From assembly GCF_019649055.1 (NCBI RefSeq), contig NW_026570274.1:248001-312000 (forward strand): 64,000 bases of DNA, read 5' to 3'. The DNA comes from Paramacrobiotus metropolitanus. Lineage: Eukaryota; Tardigrada; Eutardigrada; Parachela; Macrobiotidae. The notes under the pieces are model-generated. The model was given only the letters and a program-made list of their open reading frames with translations. It was not told where the DNA came from and searched no databases. Made by a program: the position numbers and the translations under genes. The number at the start of each line of letters is the position of its first letter. Position 1 is the first letter of the stretch. Of the stretch, positions 11,841 to 23,085 are shown in pieces.

Positions 11841-12785
11841 TTAGTCTGCATTCTTCCTTTTGCTGATAATGAATTTTGTGTTTCGATGACGGCTACCGCA
11901 GCGAGTTGTGACACTGCGCAAATCAGGTAGTGCTGCGACAATTAGAAGCGGATCGAGCAAATCTTGTAGGACATACAGCACAAGTGCAACATCCGTAACC
12001 ACGTTCGGTACAGTTGCAATATAGAACGTATCGACAACATCTAGAAAATTATACGGCGTCCAGCACAGTACTACACTGGCCGTTAGAACGGTCAAGATAA
12101 GAAATTTCCCCCGACCTAAAATCGTCCTCCCGACTGGCGTAACGGTGCGGAAGCGCTTTAACTCCCCCAGTATTATAGCGACGTACGCCGAGATCATTAG
12201 TAACACCGGCACATTATACACCACGATCAGCACGACCTTGACCCAAACATCCAGCGCTTTTCTGGCGAGTCCGCATGACGCTGCGGCATCCAGATAGACG
12301 ACGGTATTGACAATCACTCCCGGGAGACCAATAGCATGGACATATACAGCATTTCCGGTGATTATGTAAACGGCGGTCTTGAAGTTATGATACTGTCGAT
12401 AGGAAGCTGGTCCGTACAGTGCCCACACCCGTACCGCGTTGATGGCCACGTTGAGGTGAATGGCCACTCCGGATGTCACCCAGGCCGTGTAGATGTGCAG
12501 AGAACAGACAACAGTGTTCGTGCAAAAATCCGTCCAGTATAAACACACCGAATCAGTTAAAACAGGAAAGCAATAAACCGCATTGCAGATCGTTAGAGCG
12601 AGAAAATACACGCTGAAGGATGTAAGGAGATGACGGTGTAAAATAAAGATCAGTGCCACGATGGTGTTGAGGAGGAATGCCAAGAGAGTTATGGCAATGG
12701 TCACAGCGTCGATCCACAATACACCCGAGTAAGGCTGAGAAGTATCGGTTACCGATGAAGTATTGGTTGCATTAGTATCGTTCAT
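11841..12785 (-). CDS. Rhodopsin-like orphan GPCR, single exon
   Basis: Predicted class A GPCR of 314 residues. The N-terminus is rich in N-glycosylation sequons (MNDTNATNTSSVTDTS). Seven hydrophobic helices follow. The helix-3 motif is NAVRVWALYGPASYR, with N/V in place of the usual acidic D/E before R. Helix 6 contains LCWTPYNFLD and helix 7 ends LLDPLLIV in place of NPxxY. The start is set at this ATG because of the sequon-rich extracellular leader; an in-frame ATG 99 bases upstream (12884) would add an unlikely extension. The gene has no intron, although its neighbour at 15501-16817 has one after the helix-4 start (IIIG/AAAYVH). It belongs to the same local family as 15501-16817, 23086-24193 and 60119-61036. 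The ligand is unknown. Confidence 0.82.
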   Translation of the reverse strand: MNDTNATNTSSVTDTSQPYSGVLWIDAVTIAITLLAFLLNTIVALIFILHRHLLTSFSVYFLALTICNAVYCFPVLTDSVCLYWTDFCTNTVVCSLHIYTAWVTSGVAIHLNVAINAVRVWALYGPASYRQYHNFKTAVYIITGNAVYVHAIGLPGVIVNTVVYLDAAASCGLARKALDVWVKVVLIVVYNVPVLLMISAYVAIILGELKRFRTVTPVGRTILGRGKFLILTVLTASVVLCWTPYNFLDVVDTFYIATVPNVVTDVALVLYVLQDLLDPLLIVAALPDLRSVTTRCGSRHRNTKFIISKRKNAD

Positions 12786-13888
12786 CCCGATCCCTGACCG
12801 ATATATAACATTACTACGAGTACATATCATATGTAATATTATGTTTATGTAACGAAATGTGGGTTTTTGATGAAGGTAAAACATGTGTATAAACGGTAAG
12901 CTGCAGCCTACTTAACTTTCACAACATCCTTTGAAATTGTTCCCGGTTTAGTGCCGTATTTTCGTAGTGCAAAGCATGTCGAGATAGAGCCCCGTGGTAA
13001 AATAAACGCACCATGTTTATTCAGCGTGGATGTGTTAGCGCAGCTGTTAAGCAACTTTGAATGGCATTTAAATGGACTGATAAGCGTGCTGGAAAACAGC
13101 CGCTTTGTTTGAATGATTATCTGTACGTGGTAGGTAGGTACTAGGTAATACTAAATAGTAGATTGATAGCAATGCCTCCGGTGCCTGTCGGCGTCTGATA
13201 TCAATGCCTCCGTGGTCCCCATATTTCCAGAAAATTTCAGCGGCAAATGCATACTGGAAATGTAAAACTTTTGTGAGCAGGATTTTTGCAACATTAACTG
13301 TCTTAATACTTTTAAATTATCTGATTAAAACTTAAAGGAGAGCCGGAATATGAAATTTGCCGAAGTATAACTTATTCACATCGAAACTATGTAAATAAGG
13401 AAGGCAAAACTGAGGGTATTCATCCGATTCCTAGCGCTGTTCCGCTTGGATTAACATTCTGCTGTTTATGGATAAAATTAAAATCTTTAAGTAAACATGG
13501 GCGAAATACGCCTGAAACGTATTTACACTTTCTCCTTTTTGCTAAACGTCTGTTACAGTAAAATTAATGGCACCTTCGAAGTGCAGTAATGGAGTTAATA
13601 ATCAGCAATCATTTTCCTGCAACTCAAGCGCTCTTTATGCTAACGCGGTCATAAAGAAGTACTGCACTTCCACAAGGATTAATCAGTGATGAAATGCATT
13701 CAAAGACATGTGATCATTACACGATGTTCTTAATACAAATGCGGTATTAACTAAGAAAAGATGCTGCAAGGGAAAAATCGTAATCACGTGTTTGTGTGTA
13801 ACGCAAAAGAAATTTGAACACAATGAGCAACTTTTAGTGAAACATAAATTCCGTCAAGCAGAATGCGTGCGCTGGTTACGGTGCTCAG
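12786..13888. other. Intergenic region
   Basis: About 1.1 kb of AT-rich DNA without a supportable gene. It must contain the GPCR promoter and the 3' UTR of the ubiquitin-like gene. Confidence 0.4.
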
Positions 13889-14636
13889 TTACTCGAAGCC
13901 AGCGAAGGCCAGGCGCTGCTGATCCAGCGGAACGTCATCCTTATCCTGCAGTTTGACCATGTCCAGGTGGACAGTGCCAGACGTCCCACCGCGCAGACGG
14001 AGAACCATGTGCAGCGTAGACTCTTTCTGGATGTTGTAATCGCTGACCCGTCCATCCACCAGTGGTCGACCTATGAGCCACATAAACATGAATGAATATG
14101 AATTATGTGTATGACTGAATTAGAGACAAAAGGTCACTTGACAGTAGCAGTGCGTAATTTTTACTTAGCCCTAGTTAGTACTGAGCCCTCTAAAAACGTC
14201 TGCACAGTGCACATACTGGCTTCTTATCTACCTGTACGGTCTTCGCGCGCATACAAATGAGCAGTATTTCTAAAATTAGAAATGAGTGATCTTTCAACTT
14301 GAATTAAGAAACTCGAACTGACTGCAACAAAACAAAAGCAATAAAAAAAGAATTTACACGAAAAATGAAAAAAATTTTGGCATCTGATATTAATTTTTTA
14401 CACCCAAAAATAATTTGATATATTAGATTAGATATGTTGTTTATGTAAGATAATATTTAAGGCCAGTTAAGGGAAAACGGAAATTGCGTACGCGTACCTG
14501 CAAAAATCAGTCGCTGGTGATCGGCTGGAATTCCTTCTTTCTCCTCCAGTTGTGCCTTCACGTCCTGAATCGTATCGGAGGGCTCCACATTCACCGAAAC
14601 AGTTTTGCCAGTTATGGTCTTCACGAAAACCTGCAT
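13889..14636 (-). CDS. Variant ubiquitin with truncated second unit
   Basis: 106-residue ubiquitin-like protein. Exon 1 (14636-14498) starts [15 protein letters not shown] and exon 2 (14070-13889) continues through a complete LRLRGG at residues 70-75. They are joined in phase 1 across a 427-base intron with a GTACGC donor. Relative to standard ubiquitin, K6, K11, K27, K33 and K63 are kept, but K29 is Gln, K48 is Arg, and one residue is missing from the DGRTLSDYN segment (here DGRVSDYN). After the first Gly-Gly, 31 more residues follow; the part [21 protein letters not shown] is clearly the middle of a second ubiquitin unit, ending FE-stop. It therefore looks like a decayed or shortened polyubiquitin. 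If processed after Gly-Gly it could yield a ubiquitin unable to form K48 chains. It could also be a pseudogene, but the frame is intact. Confidence 0.82.
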
Positions 14637-15500
14637 TATGAATGCTTACTGAGGAATTAAAAGGTCACTGGTAGTGTAAAACGTTTTGACACAAACTCAT
14701 GAAACAAGAAACAACGGAGAAAAAAGTGTAAAAAGTTTTTGTGGATCGTGCGAAACAGCTATTTATAATGACCTGTCATGTTTGTTATGGGGCTTTGACT
14801 GCCTGTAAAAGCAAGAACTGCGAAAAGGCGGAATCAGCTTAATCGCAGCCAAATAAGCCAATGCAGAAACTGAATTAGAAGAAGCCACAAAGATGCCGTC
14901 CTTTCCCTTTCAACACTCTAAATGCAGGTTCTGTGACCCAAATTCGCTTGTCAGAACATACTCAGGCATGCTTTAGCCCGTACCAACTTGGTTCAGGAAA
15001 CAGAGCAAAGTGGCAACAAATCATAAGCGTAAAACCTAAAATATAGGGTCATCCGAAGCAGTGCAGCCGTACAGGTAAATGGTCGTTCAATGACGTAGGG
15101 GGCTGGAGCACATGGGTCAAGGTCCACGTTTTACAGATACTTGTTTTGCAGATGTTTTATACTCGCACTGTCGCACATGATTACTCCAGCAATGTCAGAA
15201 GTGTAAGAAGTATATCAATTAATATCTTTATTCCTGGTTTTGTAATGTGTAGCCCTCTAAGTTAAATGGAAATTATAAACTGCCATTCTGCTTGCTCATT
15301 TAGTCAGTTCTATCATAATCCAAATTTAATACTCGTATTATTTAATCACTGTATTCCTGAATAATATTTGATTCGAGAGGAAGTGTTAAACAATAAGCGG
15401 TTTGTATTGCACTCTGCAGTCATGCAATCATAGTGTAGAAAGTGTAAGAAAGAAACCCTTTTAATTTGATGGTTTACATTGGGTTTACATTGATGGAATT
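14637..15500. other. Intergenic region
   Basis: No supportable gene. It contains the promoter side of the ubiquitin-like gene and the 3' flank of the two-exon GPCR. Confidence 0.4.
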
Positions 15501-16817
15501 TCACTTTACGGTTGCCGGCATCGTACGAATATATCCAACACATCGGAACAAACTACAAACCGTCACCCGCAAATCGGACACCGTGGCCATAATCAGCAAA
15601 GGGTCAAGTAAACTCTGAAGTACATAACACACTAGCGTCATATCCGTTACGGATTCCGGTATTACCACGTTGGAGAATGTTTCCACTGCATCCAGAAAAT
15701 TATAGGGCGTCCAACAGAACACCACGGCAATGGTCAGCGTAGTCAGGACGGCAAATCCGCTGTTATACCGAGCGGATCGTTTTACTCCTGTTGGGCCGGT
15801 TGACCTTAACCGGTTCAGCTCTTTGGTGCAGATCGCGATATAACCAACAACCATTAGTATCACTGGCAAATCGTAGATGGCAAGCATGATAATCTTCACC
15901 CAGACATCCAGAGTGGCGCGATCGATGCGGCAGACATCCGCAGCCGGAAGATATGTAACCGCGTTAAAGATCACTCCCGGGAGACCGATGATGTGCACGT
16001 ATGCAGCCGCTCCTAAAAATAGAGTTAAAATCAATTTTTCGAGGTTTAAAAATCCACATGTAGATTTATTTCAAAACCGAAGAGGTCTTCGTGTGCTGGA
16101 AATAGGAAAAATAATTTTTAATAATATAATAATTTCTTAAGAGGTCGATTTTAAGCGAAGAAATAACAGGATTCGATAGAGATGCGAAGAAAGACAGTTG
16201 ACAAACAAAAATTATTAATTTGAGTGTGAACTCATTTATCATGATAATCATGAGTCATCTAAAGCGAACAGATTTCGGAAAAGTGGTGCAAATACAGAAA
16301 ATATTTTGTTTCGAATTTCGCTTAATTAATTTTACATCAACGCAAGAGCGGCTCAAAAATGTTCGAATTTTAACCTACCTATAATGATACAAACGGCAGC
16401 CCTGAGGTTGTGTTGCTGTCGGTAGGAGAGTGGAAAGTACACTGCCCACACCCGGTTAGCGTTGATCATAACGTGCATGTGGATGGCCACGCCGGAAATG
16501 ACCCAACCGGTGTACAGATGCATCGTGCAGAGAACTTTGTTCCGACAGAAATTGGTCAGTCGAAGGCAAACAAAATCCGCAAAGAACGGAAAGCAGAAGA
16601 CGGCGTTAGAGGACGACAGAGCGATAAAATACACGTTGAATGGTGTACGTAATCGTCGGTACATGGCAAACAAGCAGGCTACGATAATGTTGAAGAAAAA
16701 CGCCAAGAGTGCCACGGTGAACATCAGCGGATCCAGCCATATCTCGTCTGGGTAACGTTGGGAAATGGTCGTCGGGATAGTGGCGTTGAGCTCCAAGCTA
16801 ATGTTCATATTGGTCAA
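15501..16817 (-). CDS. Rhodopsin-like orphan GPCR, two exons
   Basis: Predicted class A GPCR of about 316 residues. Exon 1 (16817-16379) encodes the sequon-bearing N-terminus (MTNMNISLELNATIP), helices 1-3 and the helix-3 motif NANRVWAVYFPLSYR. Exon 2 (16012-15501) begins AAAYVHIIGLPGV and runs to the stop. The 366-base intron is phase 1 (G/GA codon), with donor GTAGGT and acceptor TTTTTAG. Helix 6 holds FCWTPYNFLD and helix 7 LLDPLLIM. It is closely similar to the intronless gene at 11841-12785, mainly at GLPGVI, LDVWVK and CWTPYNFLD. As there, NR replaces D/E-R-Y. The C-terminal tail is short, about 20 residues. Confidence 0.83.
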
Positions 16818-18995
16818 TACAAGAAATATAAGATGGGCATCGTACGGTATAAAAACATCAGTCGCGGAGAAACTGCATTTGGATGCAGTTTTTTTTTTAT
16901 AAAATGATTGTCAGAGTTGTGTCCCGTTGCGAGTTGGTGTGGATACACCGCTCTTGCAAAGTATTTGTGAAGTGAGGCAGAGTGTCTATAGGGAATAACG
17001 GTAGTTTTCTGAGTGTGAGGATTATTTACTTAAAACAGGTGCTATCTGGATATCCACGATGGGATTAGGCACACCGGCATTTAACACGTAGAGTAATCTT
17101 TGACAAGTAAAGTACCAGTACTTCTCTTATGAAATGCGGCGAAAAAACGTAGATGTTTCGTTATAACGCATGTTGTGCAAATAAACACTTCTCTGTTCGT
17201 ATCCAGTCATTAACAATTTTACGCACACCGGATGTGCTTCCGCCGCGTAAAATCCTGTAAGAGGGTAGATCTGCAGTTTCTACGTATGTTTGCATAATGT
17301 TTAATAACTGTGAGTACTCTCCGGTGAATAAACATATTTTTGCCTTTGACCTTATAGTTTTCAGTCAGTACAATTATTTAAATTTTTAATCTCCTCTAAA
17401 TTTTCTGTTTACCATCCGACGCACACCAGGTTTATTACAAAGTAGTTCGGAAATGCAATAATTCGATTATTTCTGTAATTAATGGAAACCTAAATTTCAT
17501 AATTAACTGCGCTTGTAGCGTTAGTACATGCATGCAAGCGGGCGTTATTTCTTTTAAAACTTGCGTACATAACATGTGTAAGCTAGGTATAATGCTGCAA
17601 CTGTAAATGTGTGCTTCACGCGAGAGTGAGTTTGTTTATAGCACCTAATAGATGCATCAATAACTGACTTTGTGTGCCAGGAACAAAGGCAAAAAAATGT
17701 GTAGAAATGACAACATGTATTTCTTGCACTGTCTCTTCTTAGCAGCAATGAAAAGGTATGTGTTTATAGATCAGTACATAAAACGGCAAATTCCATTAAC
17801 ATAACGGAAACTTTCATGATAACGGTTTAAATTAGTAGTTACAGTGTCTCCAGTATTCGCGAACATGAACAGTATCGTAAAACACATTCGTGACAATTCC
17901 CCCGTAGAGGAATTGAATACGTAGGCGGTGGTTATATCATTAATACACAATACAAATATGCAGTGAAAAATTTGAAAAAAAGTTAAATTTTACCGTCTCA
18001 CCGAATTTCTTTTGCACGACTGCAGTGTTTGCAAAGGAAACCTTCACGGATTGAAAAACTGCACCCATACCAGCGGACCATCGCTTCCAGTGTTCCCTTT
18101 CATTATGGCTACACCGGTGATTTGGGTGCAGTTTTCCGATCTATGTATTTAGGATTCCTTTGTAAAACACTGCAGTCGTGCAAAAGAAATTCGGTGTGGA
18201 TACTGGATACTGATAGTGAAAATACGCGTTTCACTGAGGCCAGTTAAATCGGAACCATGTGTTCATCTGCGTACGAGTTGTCTAGTTCTAACGTAGATTT
18301 TCTAGAATTTTGGAATGCCTGAACTATTCTGATGTGCAGCAATACGTTATTTTGACATGCATTGTTCATCTTGGACACAACATTCTTGTCCTGGGAAACG
18401 AGCAATTAAGTGTTCCAGTTCAATAATTTTTTTCTGAGCGCAGATAGTATGGAGAGTAAGGTGAGTCATCCACTGATACTGTCGTAGGACAATAGGAATG
18501 CAAGGCTGCTGCCCAACGATTGTATGATTGCTTTTTGAATACCGACCGTCTAGCTTTGCGATACATGTACAGCATCCCTTCACTATTCGAACGGGAATCC
18601 GACAGAGAATCGGCAACTGAACAGACAGGATTGAGGCTAACCTTTAGTGTCCTTTACTTTCCATCTTTTCCCCGTTAGAGGATAGACAGACGCAAAAGCT
18701 CAGAACAGACAGAATCATCCTGACCTTTCAGTAACCTTTCAGTTACACGTTGGATCCTATACTAATATAATATATAGACAGACTACGTCTGCCATATGTT
18801 ATATTAGGCTTGCCCGTTTCAACCGTGCAGCGCCTACGTAAAACTTGGAAATTGATAACACACAGCACATAGTCTGTATATTCTTAATTTTAACTGGTCG
18901 AACTATTTTCCACAGCAAAAGCTTTTCTGAACTAATTTAAAGCTTACTGTTGTTGTTGATACAAAAACATATGCTGTTTTTGTATGACTGACAAA
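16818..18995. other. Gene-poor stretch before the lectin pair
   Basis: 2.2 kb without a gene I can support. A minus-strand frame of 89 codons (18347-18616) is Cys-containing but has no signal peptide, domain or splice partner that I can see. Confidence 0.4.
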
Positions 18996-20042
18996 ATGAG
19001 TTACCGCATTATTGCTTTTCTTATGCTGGTATCAGCTGGGAATATTGGTCAACCGGCAACAGCTGATAACTGCCCAACCGGCTGGAATCAGAATCGCACA
19101 AGTTGCTACTATACCGGCGAAATATTCACGGGGTGAAGCAGAAGAAACCGTTCGCTGATATGCAGAAGTACTCGTACTCTAGAAAGTTTCAAAAAAACAT
19201 AAAAGAATCGCTGTTTTAGGCTGACATATTACGATGCCGCTGCATTCTGCCAGTCGTTTGGCCCCAAATCTCATCTTGTGGAAATTAACGATATGGACGA
19301 GTATGTGTTCGTAAAACATACTGGTAAGAGATACTGGTACATCGCCTGATATACTCGTATTCGCATAAGCTTCCCATTAGCGCTCTTCTGCAGCACTCAA
19401 AAAATTGGCTAATAATTATATACGTTGATATTAACACTATAAAATACATTGTATTTGCTGCAGCCAAAACTGTAAAATGGACGGATGGGCCATGGATTGG
19501 AATGTTACGGCTGTCCGATCGCAACCAGTACACGCTACCTAGCTTGCATAAAGAATCCAGGGATCCTACTTTAAATCTTGGTATGAGAAAGAAGGCACTG
19601 ATATACGTATGATTCAGAGATTGCACCTGCCCTTATAAATCATATTTAAAAAAATTTTATGGAGGCATGCCCGTTCATCAATTCTTGCCTGTCTGCTTTA
19701 TTACAGCTGTATTCATTTTTTTCCGTAGTAATCGAGAAGCTAACCTGGAACGACCACGAAGCGGCTTATCAGAATACACGATGTAAGGTTTGCAATGAAT
19801 TTTGCGGATAACGCACATGTAAAGAAATACTGGTCGTAAAAACTGAGATATATAATACGAAAGACATTTATATTTGTATAACCAAGATCACATGGCGCGT
19901 AATTGCAGTTGTAAGATTTCCGGCTCAGCGAGGACATGCCCGTCGCGGGAACTGCGGCGGGATGAACAGCTACGGGAATTATCTCGGCTTCTGGGATTGC
20001 ACTCCATCGGGTAGTCCGTGGTGTGAGATTGATCTGGCTTGA
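18996..20042 (+). CDS. Secreted C-type lectin-like protein 1, five exons
   Basis: About 181 residues, secreted, with a C-type lectin fold. Exons: 18996-19132, 19220-19323, 19464-19580, 19729-19782 and 19909-20042. Exon 1 carries the signal peptide (MSYRIIAFLMLV...) and the CPTGW...TSCYY opening of the fold. Exon 2 has LTYYDAAAFCQSFG...HLVEIND. Exon 3 has WTDGPWIGML. Exon 4 has KLTWNDHEAAYQN. Exon 5 has GNCGGMN...FWDCTPSGSPWCEIDL. Phases are 2, 1, 1 and 1. The EPN/QPD sugar-specificity motif is absent, so calcium-dependent sugar binding is doubtful. Compared with its neighbour, the loop before GNCGG is replaced by RFPAQRGHARR, removing conserved Trp and Gly residues. An AATAAA lies at 20323-20328. 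A role in innate immunity or in mucus is the usual suggestion for such proteins; it is not shown here. Confidence 0.8.
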
Positions 20043-21544
20043 AATACTATGCGGAGTGTGATTTTACATGTACGAGACAGAAAGTATTACAAACGAATAC
20101 TGAGACAAACCAACGTTTGCACACAAATAGGTTTATACAGATTTACTTTGGTGTTTCAAGTGTTTACTCGTTGCATTGTTGCCGTTCGTTTGAATGTTTT
20201 GCGTGTGTGTAATCATGAAGCTTTAATCTGCCAGAATTACCTGGTATGCATAGGTACAGTACATCAGTCCATATATCTATATGACGGCAGATGATTTTCA
20301 TTTGTCTTGTAAACTTGAAATGAATAAAGTTGGTGAAGAGCTCATTTATAACATTGCAACGAAATTACTGTTACTTGTTAGTGTCAAAAAAACATATTTT
20401 TTGTAATTTGCAATTCTGTATAGTATAGACATCTGTTTGCCTTCCCGTTCAAATTTATAATGCTTGGAGATTGCATAATTTTTTCCTTAACTGTGCAACT
20501 GCATTCATCCACTGTAAGTCAACAATACTACTGCACACACTGCCGTTTTAGGATTGCACAAAACAACAAAATTCTTAGTTCAATCTTTCCTGGCAAGTGC
20601 CCAAAACAGCTGCAGATGGTATCTGTAGTATAAAATTATGCAGGTTCGCAAGTGTGCAATTCTAAGCAATAGATATAGCGTAAAGTATTAGCTCCACAGA
20701 AACGCGAAATTAGGGTATCTGACAACTGGTGCGTAACCGTGACCAAGACATTTCTTTTTTGAAAGCACTTTCCTCTCATTTAGGTGTAAGCCTTAAAGAA
20801 ACAATTAACACTGGTTTTTTTTACAAGTGCGCTAGATCCACTCATTATTTTGAAGTTATGCAAATTTCGAGATTTCAAAAAGCTTGGGCGTGTACAGACT
20901 CACTACAAAGTACGTGGTTGACATTAATGTACCAGTGTACAGTACGTGAGGTTTTTCCCATTACACCAGGAAAAGGTAAACAGCATTCATTAATGAATAA
21001 CATGCGGTAATAATTTCAATACACCTTGCACCCTTCTAAGCTTTCTTTAAAATACTATGGAGAGTACCATGTACGAGTATTTCTCCTTTCTCTACCTAGG
21101 ACTTAATTGATTTCACGCAAGAGCGAAGCTATTTATTGCAAAACAAAAGAGAAAACATTAGTAACTGTTGATTTCCCGATGCACAGTAGAAGTAACGCTG
21201 CTATGAAATCATTTACTTGCACTTTTGCTTTCGGTATAACCATTAGAATATGGAGGACAAGCGGGAAACGGTACATTCCATGCAGTAAATGAAAGAACTG
21301 TCCATCAAAGCCTGTGTATGTATGCTCCTACTAAGTAAAGATTACTGTGCACTGTGTGCAGTGATAGAGTTTTGCTATAAAGAAGCATCAAATTGCTTTA
21401 AGTACTTTCAAACTCAAACTGAAAAGCCACCCATAAAATTATCCTTTTCTGCAGAGCGTGAACAGTGAACGCGGCTTAAGAAATTTGATCAGGTTGTTTA
21501 ACGTAATTGAAATTATCTTGGTTGTTCAGCATTCTGCATTAATA
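20043..21544. other. Intergenic between the two lectin genes
   Basis: 1.5 kb holding the 3' UTR of lectin 1 (AATAAA at 20323-20328) and the upstream region of lectin 2. A 93-codon plus-strand frame at 20729-21010 has no recognisable domain and is treated as chance. Confidence 0.4.
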
Positions 21545-22667
21545 ATGCTAACTTTGGAACCTGCACGTTTTAAATGCCTCTGTGTCGGTTTCGTGATGAT
21601 CTGGTTATTCGGAATAGGACCCAACCTAGCCGTCGCCGACTGTCCAAACGGCTGGAATCGGAATCGCACAAGTTGTTATTACACCGGGCAAACATTTACT
21701 GGGTACGCAGAGCTTATCAGTTTCATTATATATGTACCTACGACCGTAGATTATAAATATAGATATAAAAGAAAACTTGCACGAAAAAGTAATAATTGCA
21801 GATTGACTTATTACGATGCCGCATCATTCTGCCAGTCTTTCGGTCCAAAGTGTCATCTGGTGGAAATCAATGACATGGACGAATATTTGTACATCAAGGA
21901 CACTGGTAAAACGAGACAAATTTATTGTTGTCTAAGAACCCTGGAACCATTTGTTGTATTTGTCACCGTAGCGAAGTCTGTAACGTGGACCGATGGACCA
22001 TGGATTGGAATGGTGCGTCTTACTGATTCGCAGTACTTTATGTTGCCTTCTGTGCGCCGGGAATCTGACGATCAGGCGCTAAACTTAAGTACGAGTACGA
22101 ATGTAGTTCATCTGAAATATTATCTTTTCAACTGAATAATCATACCTGGTATTTTGTTGTCATGTTTTAGTAATGCAAAAATTATCTTGGAATACGCGTC
22201 AAGCTGCCTACCAGGATGTCGGCGGATGTAAGTAGTTAATTAGCTGAATAAATAATAAATAAATGGCACAGTGAAGTAGTAGCATCAAGTGGATGCAAAA
22301 TATCGCGATAATTCTTTAACATACTTTCCGGATTCATTTGTTTAGCAGTTGTTTTTGTTATTAAACATTTTTCCTTAAGCAATAACAAATAAAGATAATA
22401 AGAAATTTATGAGATTCGCAAGAAATACAGTAGTCTTGCACCAATAATATTAATGTCTATGGTCGTAGAGGTTTTTGTTATTCTATCCATAATTGCCACG
22501 TAACGCATCTGATGGTGTTGAACGTTACAGTTGTTGGCGGATGGCCAGTAGCCGATGGATACGCTTACGGCGGAAATTGTGGTGGAATGAACAGTAACGG
22601 TAACTATCTGGGATTCTGGTCATGTACGCCGTCTGGAAGTCCATGGTGTGAAATTGATCTTGTGTAG
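21545..22667 (+). CDS. Secreted C-type lectin-like protein 2, five exons
   Basis: About 190 residues and the tandem paralogue of lectin 1. Exons: 21545-21702, 21802-21905, 21972-22088, 22171-22227 and 22531-22667. Exons 2 and 3 have the same lengths as in lectin 1 (104 and 117 bases), and the phases match. The signal peptide is MLTLEPARFKCLCVGF...LAVA. Fold markers are CPNGW...SCYYTG, LTYYDAASFCQSFG, CHLVEIND, WTDGPWIGMVRL, LSWNTRQAAYQD, GGFVGGWPVADG, GNCGGMN and FWSC...WCEIDLV. It keeps the long loop with WPVADG but has no EPN/QPD motif. Introns 1 (99 bases) and 2 (66 bases) are both multiples of three with no in-frame stop, so unspliced or partly spliced mRNA would still read through exons 1-3. 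The chosen ATG is the first that gives a signal peptide. Confidence 0.8.
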
Positions 22668-23085
22668 AGTTGTATTGTGTCGACATAAAAAATGTGGATA
22701 AAACTTACAACGTTTTGTAAAAATTGTCAAGCTGTTGTGTACTACCTACTAAAATCATCACCATTATTAAAACCATCTCACCCTGAAACGACAGAACGGT
22801 ATTACATGTACAGCTGTAAATACCCGATGAAGGGCGATCACAAGTAGTTAGTTTATCATGTAAAGTTGCAAGCTAGCCGTTGAAACAATAACAGAGATAG
22901 AGGTTGCTCTTGCGTAATGCGGCAGCAAAAACAACAAAATTTAAAATTGCCTACCATGTCTTTTGCGCAGAACTGCCGCACTAGGAACGGAGTAGCCATT
23001 CAAAATTATCTTAGCAATAAACAAAGGTAGCGGTAATGTTATACGTAAAGTTTTGTAATTAAAAACGTTTACATATTGGGAAAAT
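22668..23085. other. Intergenic, convergent 3' flanks
   Basis: The lectin 2 (+) and frameshifted GPCR (-) genes end toward each other here. Nothing else recognised. Confidence 0.4.

Noticed and set aside
18347-18616. 89-codon Cys-containing minus-strand frame
   Set aside because: No signal peptide or domain, and no splice partner found; kept only as a note.
20729-21010. 93-codon plus-strand frame between the lectins
   Set aside because: Does not resemble lectin exons or any family; non-ATG start.
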